Positions 44,033 through 53,250 of a stretch of DNA of 64,000 nt are shown here, in pieces (the stretch's first letter is position 1; each line of letters starts with the position of its first letter). Position numbers and translations under genes: made by a program. Under the pieces are notes generated by a model that was not told where the DNA came from, did no database searches, and saw only the letters and a list, made by a program, of their open reading frames with translations. The stretch covers positions 1 to 64,000 of the forward strand of contig NZ_SNXB01000008.1 in assembly GCF_004362055.1 (NCBI RefSeq), read 5' to 3'. This stretch comes from Flavobacterium sp. 245 (GTDB lineage Bacteria > Bacteroidota > Bacteroidia > Flavobacteriales > Flavobacteriaceae).

Positions 44033-46039
44033 ATGAAAAAATATCTGATTCTTCCCGCGTTATTACTTTCAATTTTGATTGGATACAGCCAGAAAAATAA
44101 AAATGCTTACGAATTGGCCTCGCCAAACGGGAAAAATAAAATCAAATTTGAGCTGGTAAAAAATACGCCAAAATATGCTGTTTCACACGGAAAAATTGAA
44201 GTGATTTCTCCATCAGAAATGGGATTTTTGTTAAAAGGAAATGAAGATTTAAGTTCAAATTTTGATATTGAAAACGTCAAAACTTCTTCTTTTGATGAAA
44301 CTTGGGAACAAGTTTGGGGAGAAAAGAAAGACATTAGAAATCATTACAATCAATTAATTGTTGATTTACAGCAGAAAAGCGGAAACAAAAGAAAATTACA
44401 AATTCAGTTTCGTGCTTTCGACGACGGAGTTGCATTTCGATATGTTTATCCAAAACAAAATGTAAAAGACAGTATTTTCATTATGGATGAAAAAACAACT
44501 TTTAATTTAAAAGAAGACGGAAAAGCATGGTGGATTCCGGCAAATAGAGAAAATCGTGACGAATATCTTTTTAAAGATTCGCCTGTAAGTACACTCGATA
44601 CGGTTTTAACACCGCTTACAATTGAAAGTAAAAGTGGTTTAGCCTTAAGTTTTCATGAAGCAAATTTGGTCGATTTTGCCAGTATGACTTTGGTAAATAT
44701 AAAGGGAACCGAATTAAAATCGGATTTAGTGCCGTGGGCAGATGGTGTAAAAGTTCGTGTGAAAGAGACTTTTACTTCTTCTTGGAGAACGATTCAAATT
44801 GGAGAAAATCCAGGTGATTTGATTACCTCTTATTTGGTTTTAAATTTAAACGAACCAAATAAATTAAAAAACACAAACACTTATTTCAAACCGTATAAAT
44901 ATTTAGGAATTTGGTGGGGAATGCACATTGGAAAATACACTTTTTGGGAAAGTGACAAACAAGGCGCAACAACCAAACACGCCGAAGAATATATTGATTT
45001 TACGGCCAAAGAAGGTTTCCATCATTTATTGATCGAAGGCTGGAACAAAGGCTGGACGCCGGGCTGGTATGAAAACCGTATGCACATGTTCAGTTTTACC
45101 AAAACTGCTGACAATTTCGACTTAGAAAAAGTAGTGGAATACGGAAAGAAAAACAACATCGAATTAATCGGATATCATGAAACAGGTTCAAACTTGATTA
45201 ATTACTTAAAACAAGTTGACGAAGGTTTTGCTTTATACAAAAAACTCGGAATTCATACGGTGAAAATTGGTCATGTAGGCTCTAAGCTAAATATGAAACA
45301 AATGCATTTTGGGCAGTTTGGAGTAAATTATTTCAGATATATTTTAGAAAAAGCGGCACAACATGATCTAGCCGTATTATACCACGAATCAATAAAAGAT
45401 ACTGGCGAACGAAGAACGTATCCAAACATGGTTTCAAGAGAAGCGGCGCGTGGACAAGAATACAATGCTTGGAGCGAAGGAAACCCGCCCAACCATTTAA
45501 GTATTATTCCGTTTACAAGATTGCTTTCTGGCCCAATGGATTTTACGCCTGGAATTTTTGATGTTGAGGTGAAGCAAGGATATGCGGGAAAAAGAATTCA
45601 AGGAACAGTTGGACAGCAATTGGCATTGTATGTAACGATTTATTCTCCAATTCAAATGCTTGCCGATCTTCCTGAAAATTACGAAGGAAAACCAGCTTTA
45701 GAGTTCTTAAAAGATGTTCCAACAGATTGGGAAGACACTAAAATCTTGGAAGGGAAAATTGGTGAATATATCACAACGGCAAGAAAAGACAGAAATAGTG
45801 CCGATTGGTATTTAGGAACTTTGACAAATGAAAAACCAAGAAATGTAGCAATTTCATTAGCATTCCTTGATCCAAATGCAACTTATGAAGCACAAATTTA
45901 TGTTGATGCCGAAGGCACTGATCAAACGCACAATCCAGAAGCAGTTGCCATTTCGAAGAAAACGGTAAAAGCTTCAGATGTTCTTAAGTTACATCTAGGC
46001 GGAGCCGGCGGTGGAGCTGTAAGATTCAAAAAATTATAA
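44033..46039 (+). CDS. GH97 alpha-glycosidase, inverting (SusB-like) type
   Basis: This 668-residue periplasmic enzyme (signal MKKYLILPALLLSILIGYSQ) has the GH97 layout: an N-terminal beta-supersandwich, then a TIM barrel (LGIWWGMHIGKYTFW, EGWNKGW). Glu383 (HETG), Glu452 (YHESIK) and Glu476 (ARGQEYN) match Glu439, Glu508 and Glu532 of Bacteroides SusB, with the same 24-residue spacing between the last two. The position of the retaining nucleophile Asp is filled by Gly (IGHVGS). It is therefore predicted to invert configuration and act on an alpha-linked sugar. The exact substrate in this operon is uncertain. Confidence 0.92.
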   Translation: MKKYLILPALLLSILIGYSQKNKNAYELASPNGKNKIKFELVKNTPKYAVSHGKIEVISPSEMGFLLKGNEDLSSNFDIENVKTSSFDETWEQVWGEKKDIRNHYNQLIVDLQQKSGNKRKLQIQFRAFDDGVAFRYVYPKQNVKDSIFIMDEKTTFNLKEDGKAWWIPANRENRDEYLFKDSPVSTLDTVLTPLTIESKSGLALSFHEANLVDFASMTLVNIKGTELKSDLVPWADGVKVRVKETFTSSWRTIQIGENPGDLITSYLVLNLNEPNKLKNTNTYFKPYKYLGIWWGMHIGKYTFWESDKQGATTKHAEEYIDFTAKEGFHHLLIEGWNKGWTPGWYENRMHMFSFTKTADNFDLEKVVEYGKKNNIELIGYHETGSNLINYLKQVDEGFALYKKLGIHTVKIGHVGSKLNMKQMHFGQFGVNYFRYILEKAAQHDLAVLYHESIKDTGERRTYPNMVSREAARGQEYNAWSEGNPPNHLSIIPFTRLLSGPMDFTPGIFDVEVKQGYAGKRIQGTVGQQLALYVTIYSPIQMLADLPENYEGKPALEFLKDVPTDWEDTKILEGKIGEYITTARKDRNSADWYLGTLTNEKPRNVAISLAFLDPNATYEAQIYVDAEGTDQTHNPEAVAISKKTVKASDVLKLHLGGAGGGAVRFKKL

Positions 46040-46091
46040 TTATTTTAGATTTAAAAACCACATAACTATCAAAAACTAAAAACCACAATCA

Positions 46092-48326
46092 ATGAAAAAC
46101 AAATTTATATACTTCTCAGCAGCGCTGACGCTTATGTTTTTTGTTTCGTGTAAAAATGAAACACAAAACTCAGGTTCTGAAACGGTTCAGAAAGAATATC
46201 AAGGAAAAGAAATCGGATCAGAACATGATGCCGAAATAGATAAATTAGTTTCTCAAATGACGCTTGAGGAAAAAATTGGAATGTTGCACGGAAACAGTAT
46301 GTTTAGTACAGGCGCTGTAGAACGTTTGGGTATTCCCGAATTAAAAATGGCCGATGGACCGCTAGGAGTTCGTGAGGAAATCTCGAGAGACAGCTGGGCA
46401 CCAGCCGGATTAACTAATGATTTTGCAACGTATTATCCTGCGGGTGGCGGTTTGGCTGCAACTTGGAATGCTGAAATGGCGCATACTTTCGGAAATAGTT
46501 TAGGCGAAGAACTGCGAGCAAGAGATAAAGACATGCTGCTTTCGCCAGCAATTAATATGGTCAGAACACCGCTTGGAGGAAGAACCTATGAATATATGTC
46601 TGAAGATCCGTTTTTGAATAAAAAAATTGCGGTGCCTTTGATCGTTGGTTTACAGGAAAAAGACGTAATGGCGTGCGTAAAACATTATGCAGCAAACAAT
46701 CAGGAAACAAATCGTGATTTTGTAGACGTTCAAATGGATGAGCGTACACTGCGCGAAATTTATCTTCCGGCATTTGAAGCTTCGGTAAAAGAAGCAAAAG
46801 CATATGCAATAATGGGCGCTTACAATAAATTTAGAGGAGAATATTTATGTGAAAATGATTATATGCTGAATAAAATTCTTCGTGATGAATGGGGATTTAA
46901 AGGCGTTGTAGTTTCAGACTGGGCTGCGGTGCATTCAACAGTGAAATCACTAAAAAACGGACTCGATATTGAAATGGGAACACCAAAACCATTCAACGAA
47001 TTTTTCTTGGCAGATAAATTAATCGCTGCTGTAAAAGCGGGAGAAATTGCAGAAACTGAAATTGATCTTCATGTAAAACGTATTTTAAGAGCTTTGTTCC
47101 AAGTAAAAGCAATTGGCGCAAAAGATCGTACGAAAGGAAGTATTTCTACAGAAGCGCATTATCAAGATGCTTATAAAATTGCTGCGGAAGACATTGTATT
47201 ATTGAAAAATAGCAACAATGCATTGCCTTTAAAACTAGACGGAGTTAAATCTATTGCCGTAATTGGTAACAATGCGATGAAGAAAAATGCTTTAGGCGGA
47301 TTTGGAGCTGGAGTAAAAACAAAAAGAGAAGTTACACCGCTTGAAGGTTTAAAAAACAGATTGCCTTCTTCTATAAAAATCAATTATGCCGAAGGTTATT
47401 TAGAGCGTTATGACGAAAAAAACAAAGGAAAACTCGGCGATATTACATTAAACGGTCCCGTAACTATTGATGAATTAGATCCAGCAAAAGTACAAGAAGC
47501 GGTTGAGGCAGCTAAAAAATCTGATGTTGCGGTGATTTTTGCAGGTTCAAATCGTGATTATGAAACAGAAGCTTCTGATAGAAGAACTTTGAAATTGCCT
47601 TTTGGTCAGGAAGAATTAATCAAAAAAGTATTGGCAGTAAATCCAAGAACTATTGTGGTCATGATTGCCGGAGCTCCATTTGATATTGATGAAGTTACTA
47701 AAAAATCGCCTGCTGTAGTTTGGAGCTGGTTTAATGGTTCTGAAGGAGGAAATGCATTGGCTGATGTGTTGCTTGGGAAAGTAAATCCGTCAGGGAAACT
47801 GCCTTGGACCATGCCTAAAAATATTATGGATTCGCCAGCGCACGCTACAAAAAGCTTTCCAGGCGGAAAATCGGTAAATTATGCAGAGGGAATTTTGATA
47901 GGTTACCGTTGGTTTGATACTAAAAATATTGCACCGTTATTTCCTTTTGGTTACGGATTGTCATACACCACTTTTGCTATTGAAAACAGTAAAACAGACA
48001 AAACTTCTTATACCTCAAATGACGTAATTTCTATTTCTGCTGAAGTAAAAAACACAGGCAAAGTTGACGGAAAAGAAGTTGTTCAAGTATATTCTTCGAA
48101 AACAGATTCTAAAGTAACCCGCGCTTCAAAAGAGTTAAAAGGCTTCAAAAAAGTATTCGTAAAATCGGGCAGTTCAGAAACGGTTACTATTCAAATTCCG
48201 GTAAAAGAATTGGCCTATTATGATGTTTCAGCTAAAAAATGGACAGTTGAACCCGGAAAATATACTTTAAAAATTGGCAACTCATCAAGAGATATCAAAA
48301 CAGAGATTGCTATAACAATTCAGTAA
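46092..48326 (+). CDS. GH3 beta-glucosidase, lipoprotein
   Basis: This 744-residue enzyme has a lipoprotein signal (LTLMFFVSC, Cys20). The GH3 barrel shows MTLEEKIGMLHG, AMAHTFGNSLGEE, KHYAANNQE and the nucleophile Asp276 (VVVSDWAAVH). The second alpha/beta domain (IAVIGNNA, VAVIFAGSNRDYETE) and a C-terminal Fn3-like domain (LFPFGYGLSYTTF) complete the usual length. It releases terminal beta-linked glucose (or xylose) from oligosaccharides in the periplasm. It is third in the operon, 52 nt after GH97. Confidence 0.94.
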   Translation: MKNKFIYFSAALTLMFFVSCKNETQNSGSETVQKEYQGKEIGSEHDAEIDKLVSQMTLEEKIGMLHGNSMFSTGAVERLGIPELKMADGPLGVREEISRDSWAPAGLTNDFATYYPAGGGLAATWNAEMAHTFGNSLGEELRARDKDMLLSPAINMVRTPLGGRTYEYMSEDPFLNKKIAVPLIVGLQEKDVMACVKHYAANNQETNRDFVDVQMDERTLREIYLPAFEASVKEAKAYAIMGAYNKFRGEYLCENDYMLNKILRDEWGFKGVVVSDWAAVHSTVKSLKNGLDIEMGTPKPFNEFFLADKLIAAVKAGEIAETEIDLHVKRILRALFQVKAIGAKDRTKGSISTEAHYQDAYKIAAEDIVLLKNSNNALPLKLDGVKSIAVIGNNAMKKNALGGFGAGVKTKREVTPLEGLKNRLPSSIKINYAEGYLERYDEKNKGKLGDITLNGPVTIDELDPAKVQEAVEAAKKSDVAVIFAGSNRDYETEASDRRTLKLPFGQEELIKKVLAVNPRTIVVMIAGAPFDIDEVTKKSPAVVWSWFNGSEGGNALADVLLGKVNPSGKLPWTMPKNIMDSPAHATKSFPGGKSVNYAEGILIGYRWFDTKNIAPLFPFGYGLSYTTFAIENSKTDKTSYTSNDVISISAEVKNTGKVDGKEVVQVYSSKTDSKVTRASKELKGFKKVFVKSGSSETVTIQIPVKELAYYDVSAKKWTVEPGKYTLKIGNSSRDIKTEIAITIQ

Positions 48327-48430
48327 TTAAAAAAAACAATGGGAGCGAAAGATCAAATAATACGGTCTTTGATTCTCAAGTTTTAAATACTATGATCGAA
48401 GGATCACAGTAAAATAAAAACAGTAAATTT

Positions 48431-48504
48431 ACCATATAAGGAATATAAGTGATTTAAGTTCAACCTCACAGTTAGCTTGACGTTACTTATGTTCCTTATA
48501 TGGT
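48431..48504. repeat. Inverted-repeat element upstream of esterase gene
   Basis: A 20-nt arm ACCATATAAGGAATATAAGT pairs with 48485-48504 with one mismatch across a 34-nt loop. It sits 21 nt before the esterase ATG inside the operon. The arms resemble an intergenic palindrome I associate with flavobacterial genomes; not verified. Confidence 0.6.
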
Positions 48505-48525
48505 TTACTATTTATATTAGAAAAA

Positions 48526-50472
48526 ATGAAAAAAATTATAGTCTTTTTTTTACTTGCATGTGGCATAATTGCAAATGCCAATGTCAAAATGCCGCTACTA
48601 TTTTCAGACGGAATGGTATTGCAACGCAATAAAGCAATCCCTATTTGGGGTTTTGCTGATACCAATGAAAAAGTAGAAATTCATTTCAATAAACAAATCA
48701 AAAAAACACAGGCCGATAAAAACGGAAAATGGACAGTCAATTTAGATGCTGAAAAAGCAGGCGGACCATTTGAACTTGTTGTCATCGGAAAAAATAAAAT
48801 CACGATTAAAAATGTTTTAGTTGGTGAAGTATGGATTTGCAGCGGACAATCAAATATGGAATTTCAGGTTTCTAAAACCATAAACGCCGAACAAGAAATG
48901 AATAATGCCGATTATCCAATGATTCGCCATTTTGGTGTTGAAAGGGATTTAAGCGGAAAACCAAAAGACGATTTAAAAGCTGGAAAATGGGAAGTTTCTA
49001 GCAAAGAAACGGTTGGTAATTTTACCGCAGTTGGGTTTTATTTTGCCCGAAAATTATACGCCGAATTAAAAATTCCAATCGGAATCATCAATACTTCTTG
49101 GGGCGGAACCAATGTTGAAACCTGGACAAGCCGTGAAGCATTCGAGAATAGCCCAGAATTTAAAAACATGATTGTCGATGTTCCGGTTATGGATGTTGAT
49201 TCTATTTCAAAATTGTACGCACAAAAAATGAAAGAAAGAATCGAGAAAATTCAAGGAGCTCCAGTAAGTACAGCAAATGAGAATACTTTCAAAGAAGTTT
49301 CTTTTGATGATGCTTCTTGGGGCGAATTAAATACGCCAAGTATATGGGAAAGTCAGCATCTTGGCGATTTAGATGGTGTAGTTTGGATGCGAAAAACCAT
49401 TACACTTTCCGCAGAAGACATTAAAAACAAAGCAACTTTAAGTTTAGCAAAAATCGACGATGAAGACATCACGTATGTAAACGGAATTGAAGTGGGAAAA
49501 AATACCCAATGGGATGCCAGACGTATTTATCAAATACCAGAAAACGTTTTAAAAGAAGGGAAAAATGTAATTGCCGTGCGAATTGTGGATAATAGTGGAG
49601 GTGGAGGTATTTATGGAGAATCTGAAGATTTAAAGTTAACCGTTGGCAGCAAAGTTCTTCCGCTTGACGGAAAATGGAAATTTAGAGTTATTGCTGTAAA
49701 AACGGCTTTATCGCCAAATAGTTATCCTTCTTTATTATATAATGCAATGGTAAATCCGTTGGTTCCTTATGCTATCGAAGGTGTTTTGTGGTATCAGGGC
49801 GAGACTAATGTTTGGCGCGCCAACCAATATAAAAAAGCGTTCCCATTAATGATCACTGATTGGAGAACAAAATTCAAACAAGGTGATTTTCCTTTTTATT
49901 TTGTACAATTATCAACTTTCGATGAGTTTGGAGGAAACAGCAAAAAAGGAAGCCGTTGGGCAGAACTTCGCGAAGCACAATCGGAAACTTTAAAACTGAA
50001 AAATACCGGAATGGCTGTTACCACAGATATTGGAAACGCAAAAGATATTCATCCAACAAACAAACAAGACGTTGGATTACGTTTGGCAGCAATTGCCTTA
50101 AATAATGTTTACGGCAAAAAACAAGTTTTTAGCGGACCCACATACAAATCTCAGGAAATAAAAGGAAACCAAATTATTCTGACTTTCGATAACATCGGTG
50201 GCGGGTTGTCAACGCCAAATGACGCCGAATTAAAAGGTTTTGAAATTGCTGGTACCGACAAAGTTTTTCATGCCGCGAAGGCAATAATTAAAGACAACAA
50301 AATAATTGTTTTAAGCGACGAGGTTCAAAATCCCGTTGCGGTGCATTACGGCTGGGCCGACGACGATACGCAGATTAATCTTTTCAACAAAGAAAAATTC
50401 CCTGCATCGCCTTTCAGAACAGATAATTGGGAAATGGCTTCGGCAAACGAGAAATATAAGGTTAGTAAATAG
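48526..50472 (+). CDS. SGNH sialate/carbohydrate O-acetylesterase
   Basis: This 648-residue enzyme has a signal peptide (MKKIIVFFLLACGIIANA). It has the SASA/sialate 9-O-acetylesterase layout: an N-terminal beta domain (LLFSDGMVLQRNKAIPIWG), the nucleophile Ser109 in ICSGQSNMEF, an inserted galactose-binding-like domain (residues of about 260-390), then GVLWYQGETN and the Asp-His block DIHPTNKQDVG. In this operon the likely substrate is acetyl groups on a plant or algal glycan, not sialic acid, as no sialic-acid gene is present. Exported to the periplasm. Confidence 0.9.
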   Translation: MKKIIVFFLLACGIIANANVKMPLLFSDGMVLQRNKAIPIWGFADTNEKVEIHFNKQIKKTQADKNGKWTVNLDAEKAGGPFELVVIGKNKITIKNVLVGEVWICSGQSNMEFQVSKTINAEQEMNNADYPMIRHFGVERDLSGKPKDDLKAGKWEVSSKETVGNFTAVGFYFARKLYAELKIPIGIINTSWGGTNVETWTSREAFENSPEFKNMIVDVPVMDVDSISKLYAQKMKERIEKIQGAPVSTANENTFKEVSFDDASWGELNTPSIWESQHLGDLDGVVWMRKTITLSAEDIKNKATLSLAKIDDEDITYVNGIEVGKNTQWDARRIYQIPENVLKEGKNVIAVRIVDNSGGGGIYGESEDLKLTVGSKVLPLDGKWKFRVIAVKTALSPNSYPSLLYNAMVNPLVPYAIEGVLWYQGETNVWRANQYKKAFPLMITDWRTKFKQGDFPFYFVQLSTFDEFGGNSKKGSRWAELREAQSETLKLKNTGMAVTTDIGNAKDIHPTNKQDVGLRLAAIALNNVYGKKQVFSGPTYKSQEIKGNQIILTFDNIGGGLSTPNDAELKGFEIAGTDKVFHAAKAIIKDNKIIVLSDEVQNPVAVHYGWADDDTQINLFNKEKFPASPFRTDNWEMASANEKYKVSK

Positions 50473-50473
50473 T

Positions 50474-50523
50474 TATTAGTCCTTAGTTACTAGCCCTTAG
50501 TGATTAGTCTTTAGTGATTAGTA
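50474..50523. repeat. Heptad array, TTAGTnn type
   Basis: Seven near-perfect 7-nt units follow the esterase stop: TTAGTCC, TTAGTTA, CTAGCCC, TTAGTGA, TTAGTCT, TTAGTGA, TTAGTAA. It is the most regular of the heptad arrays in the window. Confidence 0.75.
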
Positions 50524-50524
50524 A

Positions 50525-50580
50525 ATGCGGTCGGGCTATCCGCTCCGCGGTGGCGGATTGTTAGTGTCCCTCGCGCGCAT
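50525..50580. other. GC-rich island in AT-rich intergenic DNA
   Basis: A segment with CGGTCGGGCTATCCGCTCC and CCTCGCGCGC stands out in composition from everything around it. It encodes nothing obvious. It resembles a dispersed flavobacterial repeat that I recall but could not check. Confidence 0.45.
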
Positions 50581-50610
50581 AAAATGACTATAAACCTCAT
50601 TTAAGTTTTT

Positions 50611-50711
50611 TATCCTAACAGGTTTTGAAAACCTGTTAGGTATCACATAGATTTTTATTAGTTTTAGATATTCAATAAAAACCTAACAGGTTTTCAAAAC
50701 CTGTTAGGATA
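50611..50711. repeat. MITE-like element with 31-bp self-palindromic ends
   Basis: The ends 50611-50641 and 50681-50711 are perfect inverted repeats of 31 bp flanking 39 nt. Each end contains a 27-nt palindrome centred on CCTAACAGGTTTT. It lies 12 nt before the GH95 ATG. Confidence 0.75.
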
Positions 50712-50723
50712 AGATAACCAGAT

Positions 50724-53120
50724 ATGATTAAAAAAACATTTTTCATCTTACTTCTCACATCTTACTATATAAACATTTCGGCGCAATCCAAACATGTTTT
50801 ATGGTACAATCAACCGGCAGAATTCTTTGAAGAAAGCTTAGTTCTAGGAAACGGAAAAATGGGCGCAACAGTTTATGGAGGCGCAAATTTAGATAAAATT
50901 GATCTTAATGACATTACGCTTTGGTCAGGCGAACCTGTAAATGCAAATATGAATCCGGAAGCTTATAAAAACATTCCGGCTATTCGCGAAGCATTAAAAA
51001 ATGAAAATTACAAACTGGCAGAAGAGCTCAATAAAAAAGTTCAGGGAAAAAATTCCGAATCGTACGCGCCGTTAGGAACATTAGAAATCAATAATTCTGA
51101 AAAAGGGAAAGCGGTAAATTACCATCGGGAATTAGATGTTTCGAATGCAATATCAAAAGTGAGCTATGAAATGGCGGGCATAAAATATACTCGTGAATAT
51201 TTTGTCTCAGCTCCAGATCAAATTATGATCATCAAACTGACTGCCGACCAAAAAGGAGCTTTAAATTTTGATATTAATTTAAAAAGTCTCTTACAGTCAA
51301 ATGTCGAAGTGAAAGGGAATATCTTGGTCATGACAGGTGTTGCGCCAATTCATGAAAATGCCGGTTATGCTGTTTTGCCAAAATATCTGAGCATAAAAGA
51401 AAGAGGAACAAAATTTACCACTTTGGTCCAAATCAAAAAAACAGACGGAAAAATTACAACTTCACGAGAAGCTTTAACCTTAAAAGATGCAACAGAAGCC
51501 ATTATTTTTGTTTCTGTTGCAACAAGTTTTAATGGCTTTGACAAAAATCCTGCGACCGAAGGTGTAGACGATATAACAATGGCATTGCAAAATTTGAACA
51601 AAGCCTATGCAAAATCATTCGACAAATTAAAAGAATCTCATATTGTCGATTATCAAAAATTCTTCAATCGTGTAAATTTGGATTTAGGAAAAACTACAGC
51701 ACCAGATTTACCCACAGACGAACGTTTACTCCGATATTCAGAAGGGAAAGAAGATAAAAATCTAGAAATCCTGTATTTCAATTTCGGGCGTTATTTGTTG
51801 ATTAGTTCATCAAGAACAATTGGCGTTCCCGCAAACTTGCAAGGACTTTGGAATCCGTATTTAAAACCGCCTTGGAGCAGTAATTATACGATGAATATCA
51901 ATCTCGAAGAAAATTACTGGCTGGCAGAAAACACTAATCTTTCTGAAATGCATTTGCCACTTTTGAGTTTCATTAAAAACCTTTCGGTAACCGGAAAAGT
52001 TACGGCTAAAACTTTTTATGGAGTCAAAGAAGGCTGGGCAGCAGCACATAATTCTGATATTTGGGCAATGACCAATCCGGTTGGGCAATTTGGAAAAGAA
52101 GAACCAATGTGGGCGTGCTGGCCAATGGCAGGCGCATGGCTGAGTACGCATATATGGGAACATTATGTTTTTAGTCAGGACAAAGTGTACTTAAAGAAAG
52201 AAGGTTATCCGTTGATGAAAGGCGCGGCCGAATTTTGTCTGGGCTGGCTGACAACAGATAAAAATGGAAATTGGATTACTTCGCCTTCAACATCACCGGA
52301 AAATCAGTATAAACTTGCAGACGGATTTGTGGGCGCAACACTTTATGGAGGAACTGCAGATTTAGCCATGATTCGCGAATGTTTTGATAAAACAATAAAA
52401 GCCTCGAAAATATTGAATGTTGATGCCGATTTCAGAGAGAAACTTGAAAAAACGCTTAGTAAATTTCATCCTTATCAAATTGGAAAAAAAGGGAATTTGC
52501 AGGAATGGTATTTTGACTGGGAAGATAAAGACCCTAAACATCGTCATCAATCGCATTTATTCGGGCTTTTTCCTGGAAATCATATTACGCCTTTAAAAAC
52601 ACCAGAGTTAGCCGAAGCATCAAGAAAAACACTTGAAATAAAAGGTGATGAAACTACAGGCTGGTCAAAAGGCTGGAGAATTAATTTGTGGGCAAGACTT
52701 TGGGACGGCAATCGTGCTTATAAAATGTATCGTGAATTATTGCGTTACGTTGATCCAGACAAAAAGAAAACAGAAAAACCAAGACGTGGCGGAGGAACGT
52801 ATCCTAATTTGTTTGATGCGCATCCGCCTTTTCAAATCGACGGAAATTTTGGAGGTGCAGCAGCCGTTGCCGAAATGCTTGTGCAATCTGATGAAAATGA
52901 AATTCGTTTGCTTCCTGCTTTGCCAGATGCTTGGGAAGAAGGTTCAGTTATTGGGATTTGTGCCCGAGGCGGATTTGAAATCGAAATGAGCTGGAGCAAT
53001 AAAACGATTCAAAAATTGATAGTTTCTTCTAAACTTGGTGGAAACACAACATTAATTTTCGGTGATAAAAAACAAAATATTACACTTAAAAAAGGAGAGA
53101 AGTTAGAGGTTAAATTCTAA
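50724..53120 (+). CDS. GH95 alpha-L-fucosidase (or alpha-L-galactosidase)
   Basis: This 798-residue secreted enzyme has a signal peptide (TFFILLLTSYYINISAQ) and the GH95 layout: an N-terminal beta domain (LVLGNGKMGATVYGG), an (alpha/alpha)6 barrel, and a C-terminal beta domain. The catalytic set matches the Bifidobacterium AfcA: Asn391 and Asn393 (MNINLEENYW), Glu526 (STSPENQ) and Asp706 (FQIDGNFGG). GH95 enzymes invert configuration and remove alpha-1,2-linked L-fucose or L-galactose. It closes the operon and supports a fucosylated, acetylated glycan as the target. Confidence 0.94.
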   Translation: MIKKTFFILLLTSYYINISAQSKHVLWYNQPAEFFEESLVLGNGKMGATVYGGANLDKIDLNDITLWSGEPVNANMNPEAYKNIPAIREALKNENYKLAEELNKKVQGKNSESYAPLGTLEINNSEKGKAVNYHRELDVSNAISKVSYEMAGIKYTREYFVSAPDQIMIIKLTADQKGALNFDINLKSLLQSNVEVKGNILVMTGVAPIHENAGYAVLPKYLSIKERGTKFTTLVQIKKTDGKITTSREALTLKDATEAIIFVSVATSFNGFDKNPATEGVDDITMALQNLNKAYAKSFDKLKESHIVDYQKFFNRVNLDLGKTTAPDLPTDERLLRYSEGKEDKNLEILYFNFGRYLLISSSRTIGVPANLQGLWNPYLKPPWSSNYTMNINLEENYWLAENTNLSEMHLPLLSFIKNLSVTGKVTAKTFYGVKEGWAAAHNSDIWAMTNPVGQFGKEEPMWACWPMAGAWLSTHIWEHYVFSQDKVYLKKEGYPLMKGAAEFCLGWLTTDKNGNWITSPSTSPENQYKLADGFVGATLYGGTADLAMIRECFDKTIKASKILNVDADFREKLEKTLSKFHPYQIGKKGNLQEWYFDWEDKDPKHRHQSHLFGLFPGNHITPLKTPELAEASRKTLEIKGDETTGWSKGWRINLWARLWDGNRAYKMYRELLRYVDPDKKKTEKPRRGGGTYPNLFDAHPPFQIDGNFGGAAAVAEMLVQSDENEIRLLPALPDAWEEGSVIGICARGGFEIEMSWSNKTIQKLIVSSKLGGNTTLIFGDKKQNITLKKGEKLEVKF

Positions 53121-53140
53121 ATTTTATTTTGAAAAAGAAT

Positions 53141-53204
53141 GCCATCCTGAGCGAAGTCGAAGGCTAGCTTGTTATAAATGGTCTTCGACTTCGCTCCGCC
53201 TGAC
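53141..53204. repeat. Inverted repeat with GAGCGAAGTCGAAG core
   Basis: Arms 53141-53163 and 53182-53204 share a perfect 14-bp core GAGCGAAGTCGAAG around an 18-nt loop. The text CATCCTGAGCGAAGTCGAAGG is a repeat I recall as widespread in unrelated bacterial genomes. Confidence 0.7.
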
Positions 53205-53214
53205 AACATGTTAT

Positions 53215-53250
53215 AAACCCGACAGGTTTTTAACCTGTCGGGTTTGTTTT
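53215..53250 (+). terminator. Terminator of the glycoside hydrolase operon
   Basis: A 14-bp stem AAACCCGACAGGTT/AACCTGTCGGGTTT with a 3-nt loop is followed by a T run, 94 nt after the GH95 stop. The stem resembles the palindromes before GH95. Confidence 0.75.

Noticed and set aside
48526..50472. Evidence of sialic acid use
   Set aside because: The family name suggests it, but no sialidase, lyase or transporter is present and the operon context points to another glycan.
50611..50711. Possible CRISPR repeats (two similar 27-nt palindromes)
   Set aside because: Only two units are present, they are in inverse orientation, and no cas gene is in the window.
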